Positions 35,289 to 43,559 of a stretch of DNA of 64,000 nucleotides are shown here, piece by piece. The stretch is from contig DYIU01000001.1 of the NCBI GenBank assembly GCA_020723485.1, positions 248,001 through 312,000 of the forward strand, given 5' to 3'. The notes beneath the pieces are model-generated. The model was not told the origin of the DNA. It saw nothing but the letters and a program-made list of their open reading frames with translations, and searched no databases. The DNA comes from Acidimicrobium ferrooxidans. GTDB lineage: Bacteria > Actinomycetota > Geothermincolia > Fen-727 > Anoxymicrobiaceae. The position numbers and the translations under genes were made by a program. Each line of letters begins with the position of its first letter. The first letter of the stretch is position 1.

Positions 35289-35582
35289 ATGGATGACGAA
35301 GTGTACCGTAAGAAGCTCCTGACTTACTCGGTCCTGGTCGTCCTGGCGGCGGTGTTCAGTTCGAGCACTCCGCTGCTGGTGTTCGTGGACCTGCCCGGCG
35401 CCTGGACCGTGACCCTCGGGATCGCGGCGATAGTGCTGTTCATCTACGCGACGGCGTGGTTCGGCAGCTACCTGAGGCTGACCGGCGCCCAGTGGGCCAT
35501 AGCTGTGCTCCTGGCCCTCCTGGCGTGGGTGGGCTCTGTCATCTACCTGGTGACCCGGAAGCCGAACGCGGTGGAGGCGTAA
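35289..35582 (+). CDS. Small membrane protein, three helices
   Basis: 97 residues from ATG 35289 (MDDEVYRKKLLTYSVLVV). Three hydrophobic segments: LLTYSVLVVLAAVFS, VTLGIAAIVLFIYATAWFG and WAIAVLLALLAWVGSVIYLV. The upstream in-frame GTG-rich part to 35241 looks untranslated. Family not recognised. It lies 15 bp before the next small membrane protein gene, probably one unit. Confidence 0.72.
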   Translation: MDDEVYRKKLLTYSVLVVLAAVFSSSTPLLVFVDLPGAWTVTLGIAAIVLFIYATAWFGSYLRLTGAQWAIAVLLALLAWVGSVIYLVTRKPNAVEA

Positions 35583-35597
35583 GGGAAAGGAGACATT

Positions 35598-35888
35598 ATG
35601 TGCAGTTGCCTGTTCGTCATCCTGGCCGCGTTCACCCCGCGCCTGGCGCTGTTCCTGGTCTGGGTGTTCACGGACTACGTCAAGATAGCCTTCCACGGCG
35701 GGTTCATCTGGCCGTTCCTGGGCCTCATATTCCTGCCCTTCACCACGCTCATATACACCTTCGCCTACCAGCCCGGCGTCGGGGTCACCGGCTGGGGCTG
35801 GTTCTTCGTCGTCATCGGGGTCCTGCTCGACCTTTGCTCCTACGGCGGCGGCGGTTACAGCGGCCGCGAGCGCCTGCAGTCCGGCTGA
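35598..35888 (+). CDS. Small membrane protein, 96 aa
   Basis: 96 residues with AAAGGAG before the ATG. N-terminal MCSCLFVILAAFTPRLALFLVW, a second helix FIWPFLGLIFLPFTTLIYTFAY and a third GWGWFFVVIGVLLDLCSYGGGG. This pattern (TPRxxLFLVWxFTDYV) is familiar from short actinobacterial membrane proteins without assigned role. A Cys-x-Cys at the N-terminus is notable. Confidence 0.8.
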   Translation: MCSCLFVILAAFTPRLALFLVWVFTDYVKIAFHGGFIWPFLGLIFLPFTTLIYTFAYQPGVGVTGWGWFFVVIGVLLDLCSYGGGGYSGRERLQSG

Positions 35889-36014
35889 GATTGACGCGGT
35901 TCGGCCCGGCAAACCCGCTGGACAGCATGAAGACGCGGGCCTAACAGCGGCGGCTCGTTCAGTCTAACGGGGAATGGATTTTTCTCTTGACTCGTGATAT
36001 CCCGTATATGGTGA

Positions 36015-36464
36015 ATGACGATGAAAGAGAAGAATGAGCCCGGGGAGCGCCCGTACTGCCCGGAGTGCGGCGTCCCGCAGATGATATCCCTCGCGCACTC
36101 ATGGTTGAGCGACGGGTCGATAGTGCTCGCGATAGACCCCGCTACTCGGATGGCGTTCGTGGAGACCGAGAACTTCGACCCGCTCTTCAGGGGCATCAGT
36201 GAGCTCATAGGAGTTCCCGTAGAGCCCCTCGTGGCTCAGGCCTCTAAGAGAGCGACGCGCTCGTACATGAGGCGCCTCATCCCCAGGTCCGCCCGCGAGC
36301 TGGTACGGGACGGCGAGGTCGCGGTCGAAGCCATCATGGACACCATCCTCCCGATAATGCACTTCATGGGGTACGGCAGTCCCATCTCCTACACCTTCCG
36401 CTACAAGAGAGACGCGGATGACTTCATGGTCGTCCGCTACACAGAGCCTTACTCGTGCCCCTGA
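36015..36464 (+). CDS. N-terminal half of a split tandem paralogue
   Basis: 149 residues matching the first half of the intact gene at 37262: PYCPECGVPQMIS, TRMAFVETENFDPLFRGISELIGVPVEPL, MGYGSPISYTF. The frame stops at TGA 36462-36464, where the intact paralogue reads on (PCSSPLIAGTIAGTVEA). The cause looks like loss of one C in a C-run (GTGCCCCTGATGG against GTCCCCCCTGATC). Either a frameshifted gene or two proteins made by a stop-start TGATG junction. Family not recognised; a CxxC suggests metal binding. Confidence 0.75.
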   Translation: MTMKEKNEPGERPYCPECGVPQMISLAHSWLSDGSIVLAIDPATRMAFVETENFDPLFRGISELIGVPVEPLVAQASKRATRSYMRRLIPRSARELVRDGEVAVEAIMDTILPIMHFMGYGSPISYTFRYKRDADDFMVVRYTEPYSCP

Positions 36465-37111
36465 TGGACGGCAATATCGCAGGCACCGTCGAGGCTTTCA
36501 CCGAGATGGAGAACGCCATCGAGCACAAGCAGCTCACGGCCACCACGCACGAGGTGAGCCTCACGGTCACCGAACACCACGCGGAGGCGAAGAAGAGGCT
36601 GACGCTGGCGCCTTACGAGCCGGCCGAGGGGGACATAGAGCTGCGCCGCTGCCGCACCTGCGGGGCGCCTGCGGCCCTGGCGGACAACACCTGGGACACC
36701 GAGTGGGGGATCATCAGGAGCAGGACCACCGGAAGGCGCATGGCGATGCTCGGGCCCGCCATGACGGACCCAGTGTTCCAGGAGCTGGAGGCCGAGCTGG
36801 GCTCGGAGGTGCCGGCGATAGTGGTCGAGGCCGAGCGCCGGTTCGTCAGGAACGGGTTCTTCTCCGTATCCGAGATACGCAGCGAGGACGAGATGCGAGA
36901 GGTGCTCGCGCTCCGGGGCCTCGGAGACCTCAAGCAGCTCCAGATGGGGCGAAACGGCGTAGCACTCCTGCTCGAGAACGCCGCGATGCATCTGGTCGTG
37001 GCCGGACTCGCGCAGGGGCTCTACGAGCTCGCCTACGGCAGGGAGAGCATGGTCGAGTGGGAGCTCGCCGGCGACGGCACCCTGAAGGTAGCGGTGACCC
37101 CCTGGGACTGA
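36464..37111 (+). CDS. C-terminal half of the split tandem paralogue
   Basis: 215 residues from ATG 36464, which overlaps the TGA of the first half (TGATG); GTG 36455 is an alternative. It aligns with the second half of the gene at 37262: GNIAGTVEAF, RRCRTCGAPAALADNTWDTEWGIIRSRTTGRRMAMLGP, AERRFVRNGFFS, LVVAGLAQGLYELAYG. Both halves keep coding character with no further stops, so decay is recent or the split protein works. A weak likeness of the C-terminus to V4R-type domains is only a suggestion. Confidence 0.75.
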   Translation: MDGNIAGTVEAFTEMENAIEHKQLTATTHEVSLTVTEHHAEAKKRLTLAPYEPAEGDIELRRCRTCGAPAALADNTWDTEWGIIRSRTTGRRMAMLGPAMTDPVFQELEAELGSEVPAIVVEAERRFVRNGFFSVSEIRSEDEMREVLALRGLGDLKQLQMGRNGVALLLENAAMHLVVAGLAQGLYELAYGRESMVEWELAGDGTLKVAVTPWD

Positions 37112-37261
37112 GCCCGACCCCGGGCGATCCACGCCCGCAGTCTGACGCCCCGTTCTCAAACCGATCTTTACCCGCGTTGATAATGACTCAGCCTGCAGCT
37201 TCGTTATATGCTGTAGGAGCGGACGGGCCGCGCAAGCGGCCTGGGACTCTTGAGGGAACAC

Positions 37262-38341
37262 ATGTTCAAGGTACAGCTGTGCCCCGAATGCGGGGTCCCG
37301 AGATACATCACAGGCGAGCACCGTTGGATGCCGGACGGCTCCATAGTGCAGGCGAGCGACCCGGGGAACCGGGTGGCATTTATCGAGACCGAGAACTTCG
37401 ACCCGCTCTACACCGGCATCGGCGAGCTCATCGGGGTGCCCATCGAGCACATACTCACGGACGCCTCCCGCAGGTCGACTTACGGCTACATGAGCAAGCT
37501 CGTCTCACCGGAAGCGGCAGAAGCCGTGCGGTCCGGCGCCGTCGACCTCGAACTGGTCTTCGAGACCATGTTCGAGGTGGCCCGGATAATGGGGTATGGA
37601 AACCCCTCCCTGGTCGACGTCAGTTACGAGCATGCGAACGACGACTACCTGGTCGTCCGCTACGTCAATCCCTGTTCGTCCCCCCTGATCGCCGGTACGA
37701 TCGCGGGCACCGTGGAGGCATATGACGGGCGCGCCTGCGGCGTGACGTACGTCGAGCCGGTCAGCGGGACGATAGACGTAACGGTACGCCAGTCACACTA
37801 CCGCGAAGAGCTCAAGGACAGGCTCTGGCTGAGGCCTTACAGCCCGGGACACGGAGACGTGGAGCTCGAACGCTGCGACACGTGCGGCGGACCGACGGTC
37901 CTCGCCAGATACGAATGGGATACCGGGCGCGGCGTCATAAGGAGCAAGAGCACCGGCAGGCGCATGGCGCTTGTCGGGCCGCCCATGATAGACGCGGTCT
38001 TCGAAGAGCTCGAGGCGGAACTCGGCGAGACGATACCCGAGGTGGTCGTAGAGGCGCAGCGCAGGTTCGTGCGGAACGGCCTCTACTCGTATTCTGAGAT
38101 CCAGGGCGGCGAGAAATGGCTGCGAGAGCAGTTCGCCCGGCGGGGGCTGGGTTACATCGATGAGATGAAGATGAGCCCCTCGAGAATGAGCCTGCGGCTC
38201 GCGAACGCGACCCTCTGCACGATGCTGGTGGGGCTCGTCCAGGGACTGTTCGAGCTCGCGTACGGGGTGGAGAGCAGGGCCGAATGGCAGCTTGACGAAC
38301 GCCGCCTGCTCGAGGTCGAGGTGGTCCCCTGGAAGGAATGA
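37262..38341 (+). CDS. Intact two-domain paralogue of the split gene
   Basis: 359 residues from ATG 37262 (GAGGG five bases before); the TTG at 37250 is in frame. Two halves, each beginning with a CxxC knuckle: LCPECGVPRYITG near the N-terminus and ERCDTCGGPTVLARYEWDTG near residue 205. Other shared blocks: VAFIETENFDPLYTGIGELIGVPIEH, TIAGTVEAYDGRACG, VEAQRRFVRNGLYSYSEI, LVGLVQGLFELAYGVES. No family assigned by eye; possibly a soluble ligand- or metal-binding protein. The direct neighbour on the opposite strand encodes an ATC-hydrolase-like protein. Confidence 0.82.
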   Translation: MFKVQLCPECGVPRYITGEHRWMPDGSIVQASDPGNRVAFIETENFDPLYTGIGELIGVPIEHILTDASRRSTYGYMSKLVSPEAAEAVRSGAVDLELVFETMFEVARIMGYGNPSLVDVSYEHANDDYLVVRYVNPCSSPLIAGTIAGTVEAYDGRACGVTYVEPVSGTIDVTVRQSHYREELKDRLWLRPYSPGHGDVELERCDTCGGPTVLARYEWDTGRGVIRSKSTGRRMALVGPPMIDAVFEELEAELGETIPEVVVEAQRRFVRNGLYSYSEIQGGEKWLREQFARRGLGYIDEMKMSPSRMSLRLANATLCTMLVGLVQGLFELAYGVESRAEWQLDERRLLEVEVVPWKE

Positions 38342-38360
38342 CGGGCCGCCAGGCCGCCGA

Positions 38361-38864
38361 CTAGAGGTTGAACCTCACGATGCCCTCGCACGCTCCGGTG
38401 TCCCTCATCAGGCACCCGGCTATCTCCGGCTCGACGGTGTACTCGATATCAAGCTGGTCCATCCAGCACATCACCCGGTAGAGCACGCCGCACTCGTAGG
38501 CGTCGCTCACCCCGATCTTCTTCATGCCCTCCAGGGCGAAGCACCTGTGCATCTTCCAGTGCATCACGTTCTCTTCAGGAAAGTCATATACGAAGCCCAT
38601 GAACTCCCCCGCTATCACCGAGAACATCCCGTCTATCGCCACGCGCAGGTCCTCGAAGCTCCAGGGGCCCGATGTATCTATGCCGAGCGCCCTGGTCACC
38701 CGGCCGAACTCTTTCGGCGCGAGCAGGCGTATCGCCTGTTTGTTGAGCCGGTTGGCCGCGTCCATCCCCATTTCCCGGGCACAGCTGTAGAACCACGTCC
38801 CGTCATGCGTCATCCAGCACTTGACCAGGAGTTCCCTCAGCTCGTCGTTCTCCAGCGTCCGCAT
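38361..38864 (-). CDS. DUF6125 / ATC-hydrolase-like protein
   Basis: 167 residues (MRTLENDELRELLVKCWMTHDGTWFYSCAREMGMDAANRLNKQ...). The pattern of helix with THDGTWF, later MHWKMHRCFALEGMKKIG and CEGIVRF resembles the DUF6125 group related to L-2-amino-thiazoline-4-carboxylate hydrolases; several Cys and His could bind a metal. Convergent with the intact paralogue at 37262 (19 bp). A second, longer relative is at 56685. Confidence 0.75.
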   Translation of the reverse strand: MRTLENDELRELLVKCWMTHDGTWFYSCAREMGMDAANRLNKQAIRLLAPKEFGRVTRALGIDTSGPWSFEDLRVAIDGMFSVIAGEFMGFVYDFPEENVMHWKMHRCFALEGMKKIGVSDAYECGVLYRVMCWMDQLDIEYTVEPEIAGCLMRDTGACEGIVRFNL

Positions 38865-38951
38865 ATCGCTCCCCCCCTCCTGTCCATGGAACTGTAACTG
38901 TGATTATAATCGTGCCGGGCGGACCTCGAGAACCAAGTGGGAGGCGGTGCC

Positions 38952-39755
38952 GTGCCGGATGAATCCGGGCTTTCAGAAGAGATTGCGGCGGGTACGCCCT
39001 GCACCGTGACCAGGGACATCACCATCGGCGGGGAGCTCGCTTTCGAGGAGGGCGAGACGGTGACCGTCGAGAAGGTCGATCCCAATCCGGCAAAGCCCGA
39101 TTACAGGTACGTTGTCCGGTCGCGTCTGCTGGGCAGCCTGTACCAGCTGAGGGAGAAAGACCTGGTCCCGGCCGTCGAGACTGCGCCGGATGACGATGAG
39201 GTCGGAGAGGGCACGGAGGAGGCAGGCCGGCGGGAGCTGGGTTGGCTCCGGCGGCACCGTAAGGCAGTGACTGTATGCGTCGCCCTCGCCCTCCTCGCAG
39301 GGGCCGCGGTGGTGGTCGTGCTCCTCCTGAAGGGCGGCAAGAGTCCGAGCGAGACTCTCTCCGAGAAGGCCACTGAGCTAAGGAAAGTCGTCGAAGAAGC
39401 GGGCTCGTCCAGCACCAGCCTGTCCGTCGAGATACAGAACGCCTCGCGCAAGGCACCCACTGCCGAGGAGTTCACACCCCTCGGCAAGGAGATAGCCAGG
39501 AAGTACGTGGCGGCGTTCCAGGGCTACTACAAGCGAATCAAAGCAATCCGCGAAGAGCTACAGGCCGTTGAAGCGGCCCCCGAGGTCAAGGCGGTCAGGG
39601 CAAACCTCGTCAAGGCGAGTGACAGTTACGAGAGGGCGATGCTGGAGTACGTCACAGCGCTGGACCAGATAGGCAAAGGCCAGATCAACGAGGCGTTCGC
39701 TACGTTTCAGGACATCCAGAAACTGATCAACCAGGGCAACGCCTTGCTCCAGTAA
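38952..39755 (+). CDS. Single-pass membrane protein with extracytoplasmic coiled-coil
   Basis: 267 residues from GTG 38952 (GGGAGG six bases before); GTG 38937 is in frame. The N-terminal ~60 residues form a small beta-rich unit (TCTVTRDITIGGELAFEEGETVTVEKVDPNP) inside the cell. Next come a linker rich in Glu/Asp, one helix (AVTVCVALALLAGAAVVVVLLL) and a C-terminal helical domain (about 140 residues) outside. Family not recognised. Its TAA is the outer base triplet of a perfect 32-bp inverted repeat. Confidence 0.72.
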   Translation: MPDESGLSEEIAAGTPCTVTRDITIGGELAFEEGETVTVEKVDPNPAKPDYRYVVRSRLLGSLYQLREKDLVPAVETAPDDDEVGEGTEEAGRRELGWLRRHRKAVTVCVALALLAGAAVVVVLLLKGGKSPSETLSEKATELRKVVEEAGSSSTSLSVEIQNASRKAPTAEEFTPLGKEIARKYVAAFQGYYKRIKAIREELQAVEAAPEVKAVRANLVKASDSYERAMLEYVTALDQIGKGQINEAFATFQDIQKLINQGNALLQ

Positions 39756-39850
39756 TAAAGTGGGGTCACGTCTGATTCTATTACACGGTATCTCACTCGC
39801 TCTTAGCGGAGTCCGCCGGTAATAGAATCAGACGTGACCCCACTTTATTA
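39753..39850. repeat. Perfect 32-bp inverted repeat starting at both stop codons
   Basis: The arms at 39753-39784 and 39819-39850 are exact inverted copies (outer part TAATAAAGTGGGGTCACGTC), spacer 34 bp. The first three bases of each arm are the TAA stop codons of the genes on either side (38952 + and 39848 -). The core GGGGTCACGTC resembles that of the 31-bp repeats. As RNA the arms form an unusually long perfect stem and could end transcription from both directions. Confidence 0.93.
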
Positions 39851-42706
39851 CGCGCGGACTCTCCAGATAATGCCCGCGCCGACGAGCAGCACCGCGAGGA
39901 CAATGGATATCACCAGGGCGACCGTCGAGCTCGAACCCTCAAGGTAGGACGCAGCTGACTTATTCTCGTAGACGAACGAGACGACGTTCTCCGCATCCTC
40001 GGCCCGCCCCAGCAGGTAGTCGAACTTCTCGCCGCGCTTCTCGATGGCCTCGAGCTCGCCGGTCGTGAGGTTCAGCTCGGCAAGCCCTTCGGCCAGCCCG
40101 ACGCTCATCACCTGCGTGCCCTCAGTGGTGGCCTGCACCATCCCGGCCTGCATCTCCTGCGCGCCGCTGTCTATCTGTGTCATCCCCCCCACCAAAGAGT
40201 CCGGGTTGGACGCGCTCCCCAGGCCGGTGATCGCCTCTCCGAGCCCGCTGGCGACCTGCACCAGCCCCTCCCTGAGCCCCGGGTTGTTCGGGTCCCCGGT
40301 TGCCATGCCGGCCTGCATCTGGTTGAGCCCGTTGTTGACGGCGGCCATGGCGAACAGGAGAGTGTTGGGCGCCCCTGAGTCCCCGATGCCGAGCTTCATG
40401 AGCTCGAGGCCCGCGCTGACCTGCGCCAGGCCGTACAGCAGCGAGTTGGTCGCTTCCGGCGAGCCTATTCCCTTCTCCATCTGGGCAAGGCCCCCGTTCA
40501 TAGCCGTCATGGCGTAGAGCAGGGTGTCCTGCGACTTATTTGAGCCGATCCCCGCCTTCATCTCGTTCAGCCCCGCCTGCATCTGCGAAAGCGCGTAGAG
40601 GAGCGAGTCGCCCTGTGCCGGGTCGCCGATCCCGGATTTCATCTCGTTCAACCCCTGCTGCATGGCGCTCATCGCGTAGAGCAGCGTGTCGGGGGTCTGA
40701 GCCGAGCCGATGCCCGCTTTTGACTGCTCCAGCCCCCCGCGCATCGCCTCCATGGCGAACAGGAGCGTATCCGGAGAGCCTGATGCGCCGATGCCGGACT
40801 TCATCTCGCTCAGCCCCGCGCTTATCTGGTCTGCCGCGTACAGCAGCGTATCCGGTGACGAGGGGGCGCCCACCCCCTGCCATATCTCTAGCACGCCGTC
40901 GTCGGCCTGCTTGAGGGCGGGCGCCAGGCCCAGCGGCTCGTCATCTATGTAGGCCAGCGCCTGCGACCTCTGAGGCTCGGGCATGTACCTGGATATCATG
41001 TCCCTCAGCACGCCGGTGGAGTGCATGGAGTACTTCAGGATGAAATCGAGCGGCGTGCAGCCGCCGCTTATCTGCTGCAGGCCCGCGGTCATCTGCGCCA
41101 TGCCGTTCAACAGGGTGTCCGGCGCTGCGGCGTCGCCGAGGCCCGCTTTCATCTGCTCGAGGCCGGCGCTCACCTGCGCCACCGCGTAGAGGAGCGTGTC
41201 GCCGGTCTCGGCCGAACCGATGCCGGCCTTCATCTGGTCGAGGCCGCCCTGGACCTGCGAGACCGCGTAAAGCAGCGTATCGCTCGTCCCCTCGGCTCCG
41301 ATGCCCGCCTTCATCTGGTTGAGCCCGTCCTGCATCTGGGCAACCGCGTAGAGGAGGGTGTCCTGCATCGCCTCTGCGCCGATTCCCTCCTTCATCTGCT
41401 GCAGGCCGCCGACCACCTGGTCGCCGGCGTACATGAGCGTATCGGGCGTATCCGGGGAGCCGATGCCGGCCTTCATCTCCTCGAGCCCGTTACTCATCGC
41501 GTACATCGCGTTCATGGCGCTGTTGGGGTTCGTCGGGTCCCCGATGCCCTGCTGCATCTCGTTGAGCCCCGCGGTAGTCTGGTCTATAGCGTACAGGAGC
41601 GTGTCCGGAGTCGCCGGCGAGCCAATGCCGGCCACCGCCTCGTCGACCCCCGGTATCATCTTGGTCACGATGGCGTCCTGCGCCTCGGGCAACCCGCCCG
41701 CCATCTGCTTCAGGCCGTCCAGTATCTGGCCGGTGCCATACAACAGTGTGTCCGGCGTTGCGGCGCTGCCGAGCCCGGCCACCGCTTCGTCGAGCCCCGC
41801 ATCCAGCTGCTTGACGCCGTCATACAGCTGCTCGAGGCTCGCCTGGAACTCGGGGATGGGGTCGGTCTGGTTGGTCTCGGGGAAGACGAAGTTCGCCGAG
41901 AGCACCAGGGGCGGCATGGCGAAGTCCTTCACGTCGGCCTCGACCCAGATGGTATGGCTCTCCTCGCTGGCGGGAGGGAACAGCGGGATAGACCAGCCGG
42001 TGGTGTAGAACTCGGGGAACCGAACCGTAACGCCTGTGGGGTCGGTCTTGAGGTTGTGGAACACCTCGCTGTCCCAGTACCAGTCGTACGGCAGGATGAC
42101 GAGCGGCAGGTAGGTCTCGACATCCTTCGTGACCATCTGCCCGGTGTCGGGGTCCTCGTACTCGACCTCGGTCGTCTCCTTGCTGGTGTTGGTCAGCTTG
42201 CACGACACCTTGAAGTGGCCGTCTTTGCCGGCGATGGTCGCCGGGTCCTTCACTTCTACGCCGTCCAGCCAGTACCTGTACCTGATATCGAGCGGAATGC
42301 GCATCGATAATTCTTTCATCTGGTCTTCGGGAATCTGCGCGCTCGATATGACGTTCCTCTCACCGTCGACCTGCACGTTCTCCCACACGAGCGTGTCGCC
42401 CTCCACCTTCGGGTTGGTGAAACCGTGCACTCCCTGCCACTTGACCCCCTCCCCGAAAGTGTTGTCCTGGCGCACGTCGACCGTGCCCTCGCCCTCGAAC
42501 TCCATGAACTCTATGACCCTCGCCGTCTCCACCTTGCCGGAAGGGTCGACGGTGAGGTCGACCGCTTCGCTCGCCCTGGTCTCCACGGGAGAGCTCTCGT
42601 CGTTCTCGCCGCTCGAGGCGACCATGAAGACTACCGGGGCTGCGATGACGATGACCGCGACCAGGGCCGCTACCAGCGCTTTCTTCCGCCGCATCATCTT
42701 CACCAC
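39848..42706 (-). CDS. Exported membrane-anchored protein with 27-residue repeats
   Basis: 952 residues. N-terminal signal/anchor helix, a beta-rich domain (about 50-270, with VWENVQVDGERN, VILPYDWYWDSEVFHNL), then about seventeen units of 27 residues of the form MKAGIGSPxTPDTLLYAMxQVxxGLNE. A 60-residue non-repeat insert (PLDFILKYSMHSTGVLRDM) splits them near the middle. A C-terminal helix (VALVISIVLAVLLVGAGIIW) anchors it. The repeats are amphipathic helices with Gly hinges, recalling the loop repeats of YhgE/Pip-type proteins. Likely a cell-surface or periplasm-spanning rod. The upstream gene encodes a membrane partner with a 3-bp gap. Confidence 0.85.
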   Translation of the reverse strand: MVKMMRRKKALVAALVAVIVIAAPVVFMVASSGENDESSPVETRASEAVDLTVDPSGKVETARVIEFMEFEGEGTVDVRQDNTFGEGVKWQGVHGFTNPKVEGDTLVWENVQVDGERNVISSAQIPEDQMKELSMRIPLDIRYRYWLDGVEVKDPATIAGKDGHFKVSCKLTNTSKETTEVEYEDPDTGQMVTKDVETYLPLVILPYDWYWDSEVFHNLKTDPTGVTVRFPEFYTTGWSIPLFPPASEESHTIWVEADVKDFAMPPLVLSANFVFPETNQTDPIPEFQASLEQLYDGVKQLDAGLDEAVAGLGSAATPDTLLYGTGQILDGLKQMAGGLPEAQDAIVTKMIPGVDEAVAGIGSPATPDTLLYAIDQTTAGLNEMQQGIGDPTNPNSAMNAMYAMSNGLEEMKAGIGSPDTPDTLMYAGDQVVGGLQQMKEGIGAEAMQDTLLYAVAQMQDGLNQMKAGIGAEGTSDTLLYAVSQVQGGLDQMKAGIGSAETGDTLLYAVAQVSAGLEQMKAGLGDAAAPDTLLNGMAQMTAGLQQISGGCTPLDFILKYSMHSTGVLRDMISRYMPEPQRSQALAYIDDEPLGLAPALKQADDGVLEIWQGVGAPSSPDTLLYAADQISAGLSEMKSGIGASGSPDTLLFAMEAMRGGLEQSKAGIGSAQTPDTLLYAMSAMQQGLNEMKSGIGDPAQGDSLLYALSQMQAGLNEMKAGIGSNKSQDTLLYAMTAMNGGLAQMEKGIGSPEATNSLLYGLAQVSAGLELMKLGIGDSGAPNTLLFAMAAVNNGLNQMQAGMATGDPNNPGLREGLVQVASGLGEAITGLGSASNPDSLVGGMTQIDSGAQEMQAGMVQATTEGTQVMSVGLAEGLAELNLTTGELEAIEKRGEKFDYLLGRAEDAENVVSFVYENKSAASYLEGSSSTVALVISIVLAVLLVGAGIIWRVRA

Positions 42707-42709
42707 CCC

Positions 42710-43333
42710 CTATCGCTCGACCACTGTCGGCGCCGCGGCCCGCTCCTCTTCGAGGGCCGCCTTGCGCTTCGCCGGGGAGAGTATGAAAGCGTTGAGCCCC
42801 GCCGCGAGCAGTATCCCGACCAGGACCGAGACAAGGACCCCGGCGGCGGTGGTCAGGACCCTGGGCATGGCCTCAACCGGTTTCTCGAGGAGAAGGTAGT
42901 CGAAGCGCGCCACCGCCCCCAGGAAGCACCCCCATCCCACCAGGACCATCGGCAGAATGGTCCTCATGCCGGGGATGCTTATCAGTCCCGCAACGAGGAT
43001 GATGAGCGCGCCGGCTATCGCCCAGGAGAGAGTGTAGTAGAGCGGGAGCACCAGCATCGACACGGCGAAGGTCACCACCCCCAGCGCCACCCCGAGCACT
43101 CCGGCGCCGGTCAGGCCCGGTAGCGATGAGACGGCCGGGCCCGACGCCAGGCACACCGCGAAGGCTACCAGCGCGACCCAGTACGCCGGCGCGCCGATAT
43201 AGCCGGACAGCCATATCCAGAAGAAGGCAACCACGCACAGCACGACAGCCAGCAGAGCATTTCTTTTCATGGGGGAGACACCTCCGCGTGAAGAGGAACC
43301 GGACGAGAGCCCTTTACCCAGGTCGATTTTCAT
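42710..43333 (-). CDS. Polytopic membrane protein upstream of repeat protein
   Basis: 207 residues; a start at MKRNALLAVVLCVVAFFWIW is also possible. Five or six helices (LLAVVLCVVAFFWIWLSG, YWVALVAFAVCLASGPAV, GVLGVALGVVTFAVSMLVLPLYYTLSW, MVLVGWGCFLGAVA, VLVSVLVGILLAAGLNAFIL). No family recognised. It ends 3 bp before the start of the 952-residue repeat protein, so translation is coupled and the two probably act together. Confidence 0.78.
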   Translation of the reverse strand: MKIDLGKGLSSGSSSRGGVSPMKRNALLAVVLCVVAFFWIWLSGYIGAPAYWVALVAFAVCLASGPAVSSLPGLTGAGVLGVALGVVTFAVSMLVLPLYYTLSWAIAGALIILVAGLISIPGMRTILPMVLVGWGCFLGAVARFDYLLLEKPVEAMPRVLTTAAGVLVSVLVGILLAAGLNAFILSPAKRKAALEEERAAAPTVVER

Positions 43334-43461
43334 CGTAACCGCCTACCCGTGCAGTTGACCTAGTCTGCCCAGCTTATGATATTGAGGACCGCCTGAGTGC
43401 ACCCTGAGTATATTTAGATGCATCGCGACTGTTCAAGTTTTCTCGCGCCGGGAGCGTCTTT

Positions 43462-43520
43462 ATCACCCGAATGGGTGATGAATGCGGGGTGCGGGGAAAG
43501 CGTTTCCCCGGTGCTATAAT
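43462..43520 (+). promoter_or_regulatory. Photolyase promoter region with two palindromes
   Basis: ATCACCC GAAT GGGTGAT is at 43462-43479, GGGGAAA GCG TTTCCCC at 43493-43509, and an exact -10 box TATAAT at 43515-43520. The predicted start is about 33 bases before the photolyase ATG. The palindromes sit where a regulator or the -35 contact would be, so one may be an operator. No regulator gene is next to it. Confidence 0.5.
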
Positions 43521-43559
43521 CCACGATAGGCATCTCGCCATCTACCAGTCGATGGAGGC

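Noticed and set aside
41021-42310. 429-residue plus-strand frame opposite the 27-residue repeat protein
   Set aside because: It is the mirror of the repetitive, GC-rich coding sequence, rich in Arg/His/Val shadows; no domain or start site.
39848-42706. CRISPR or tandem DNA repeat array
   Set aside because: 81-bp periodicity reflects 27-residue protein repeats; nucleotide identity between units is moderate.
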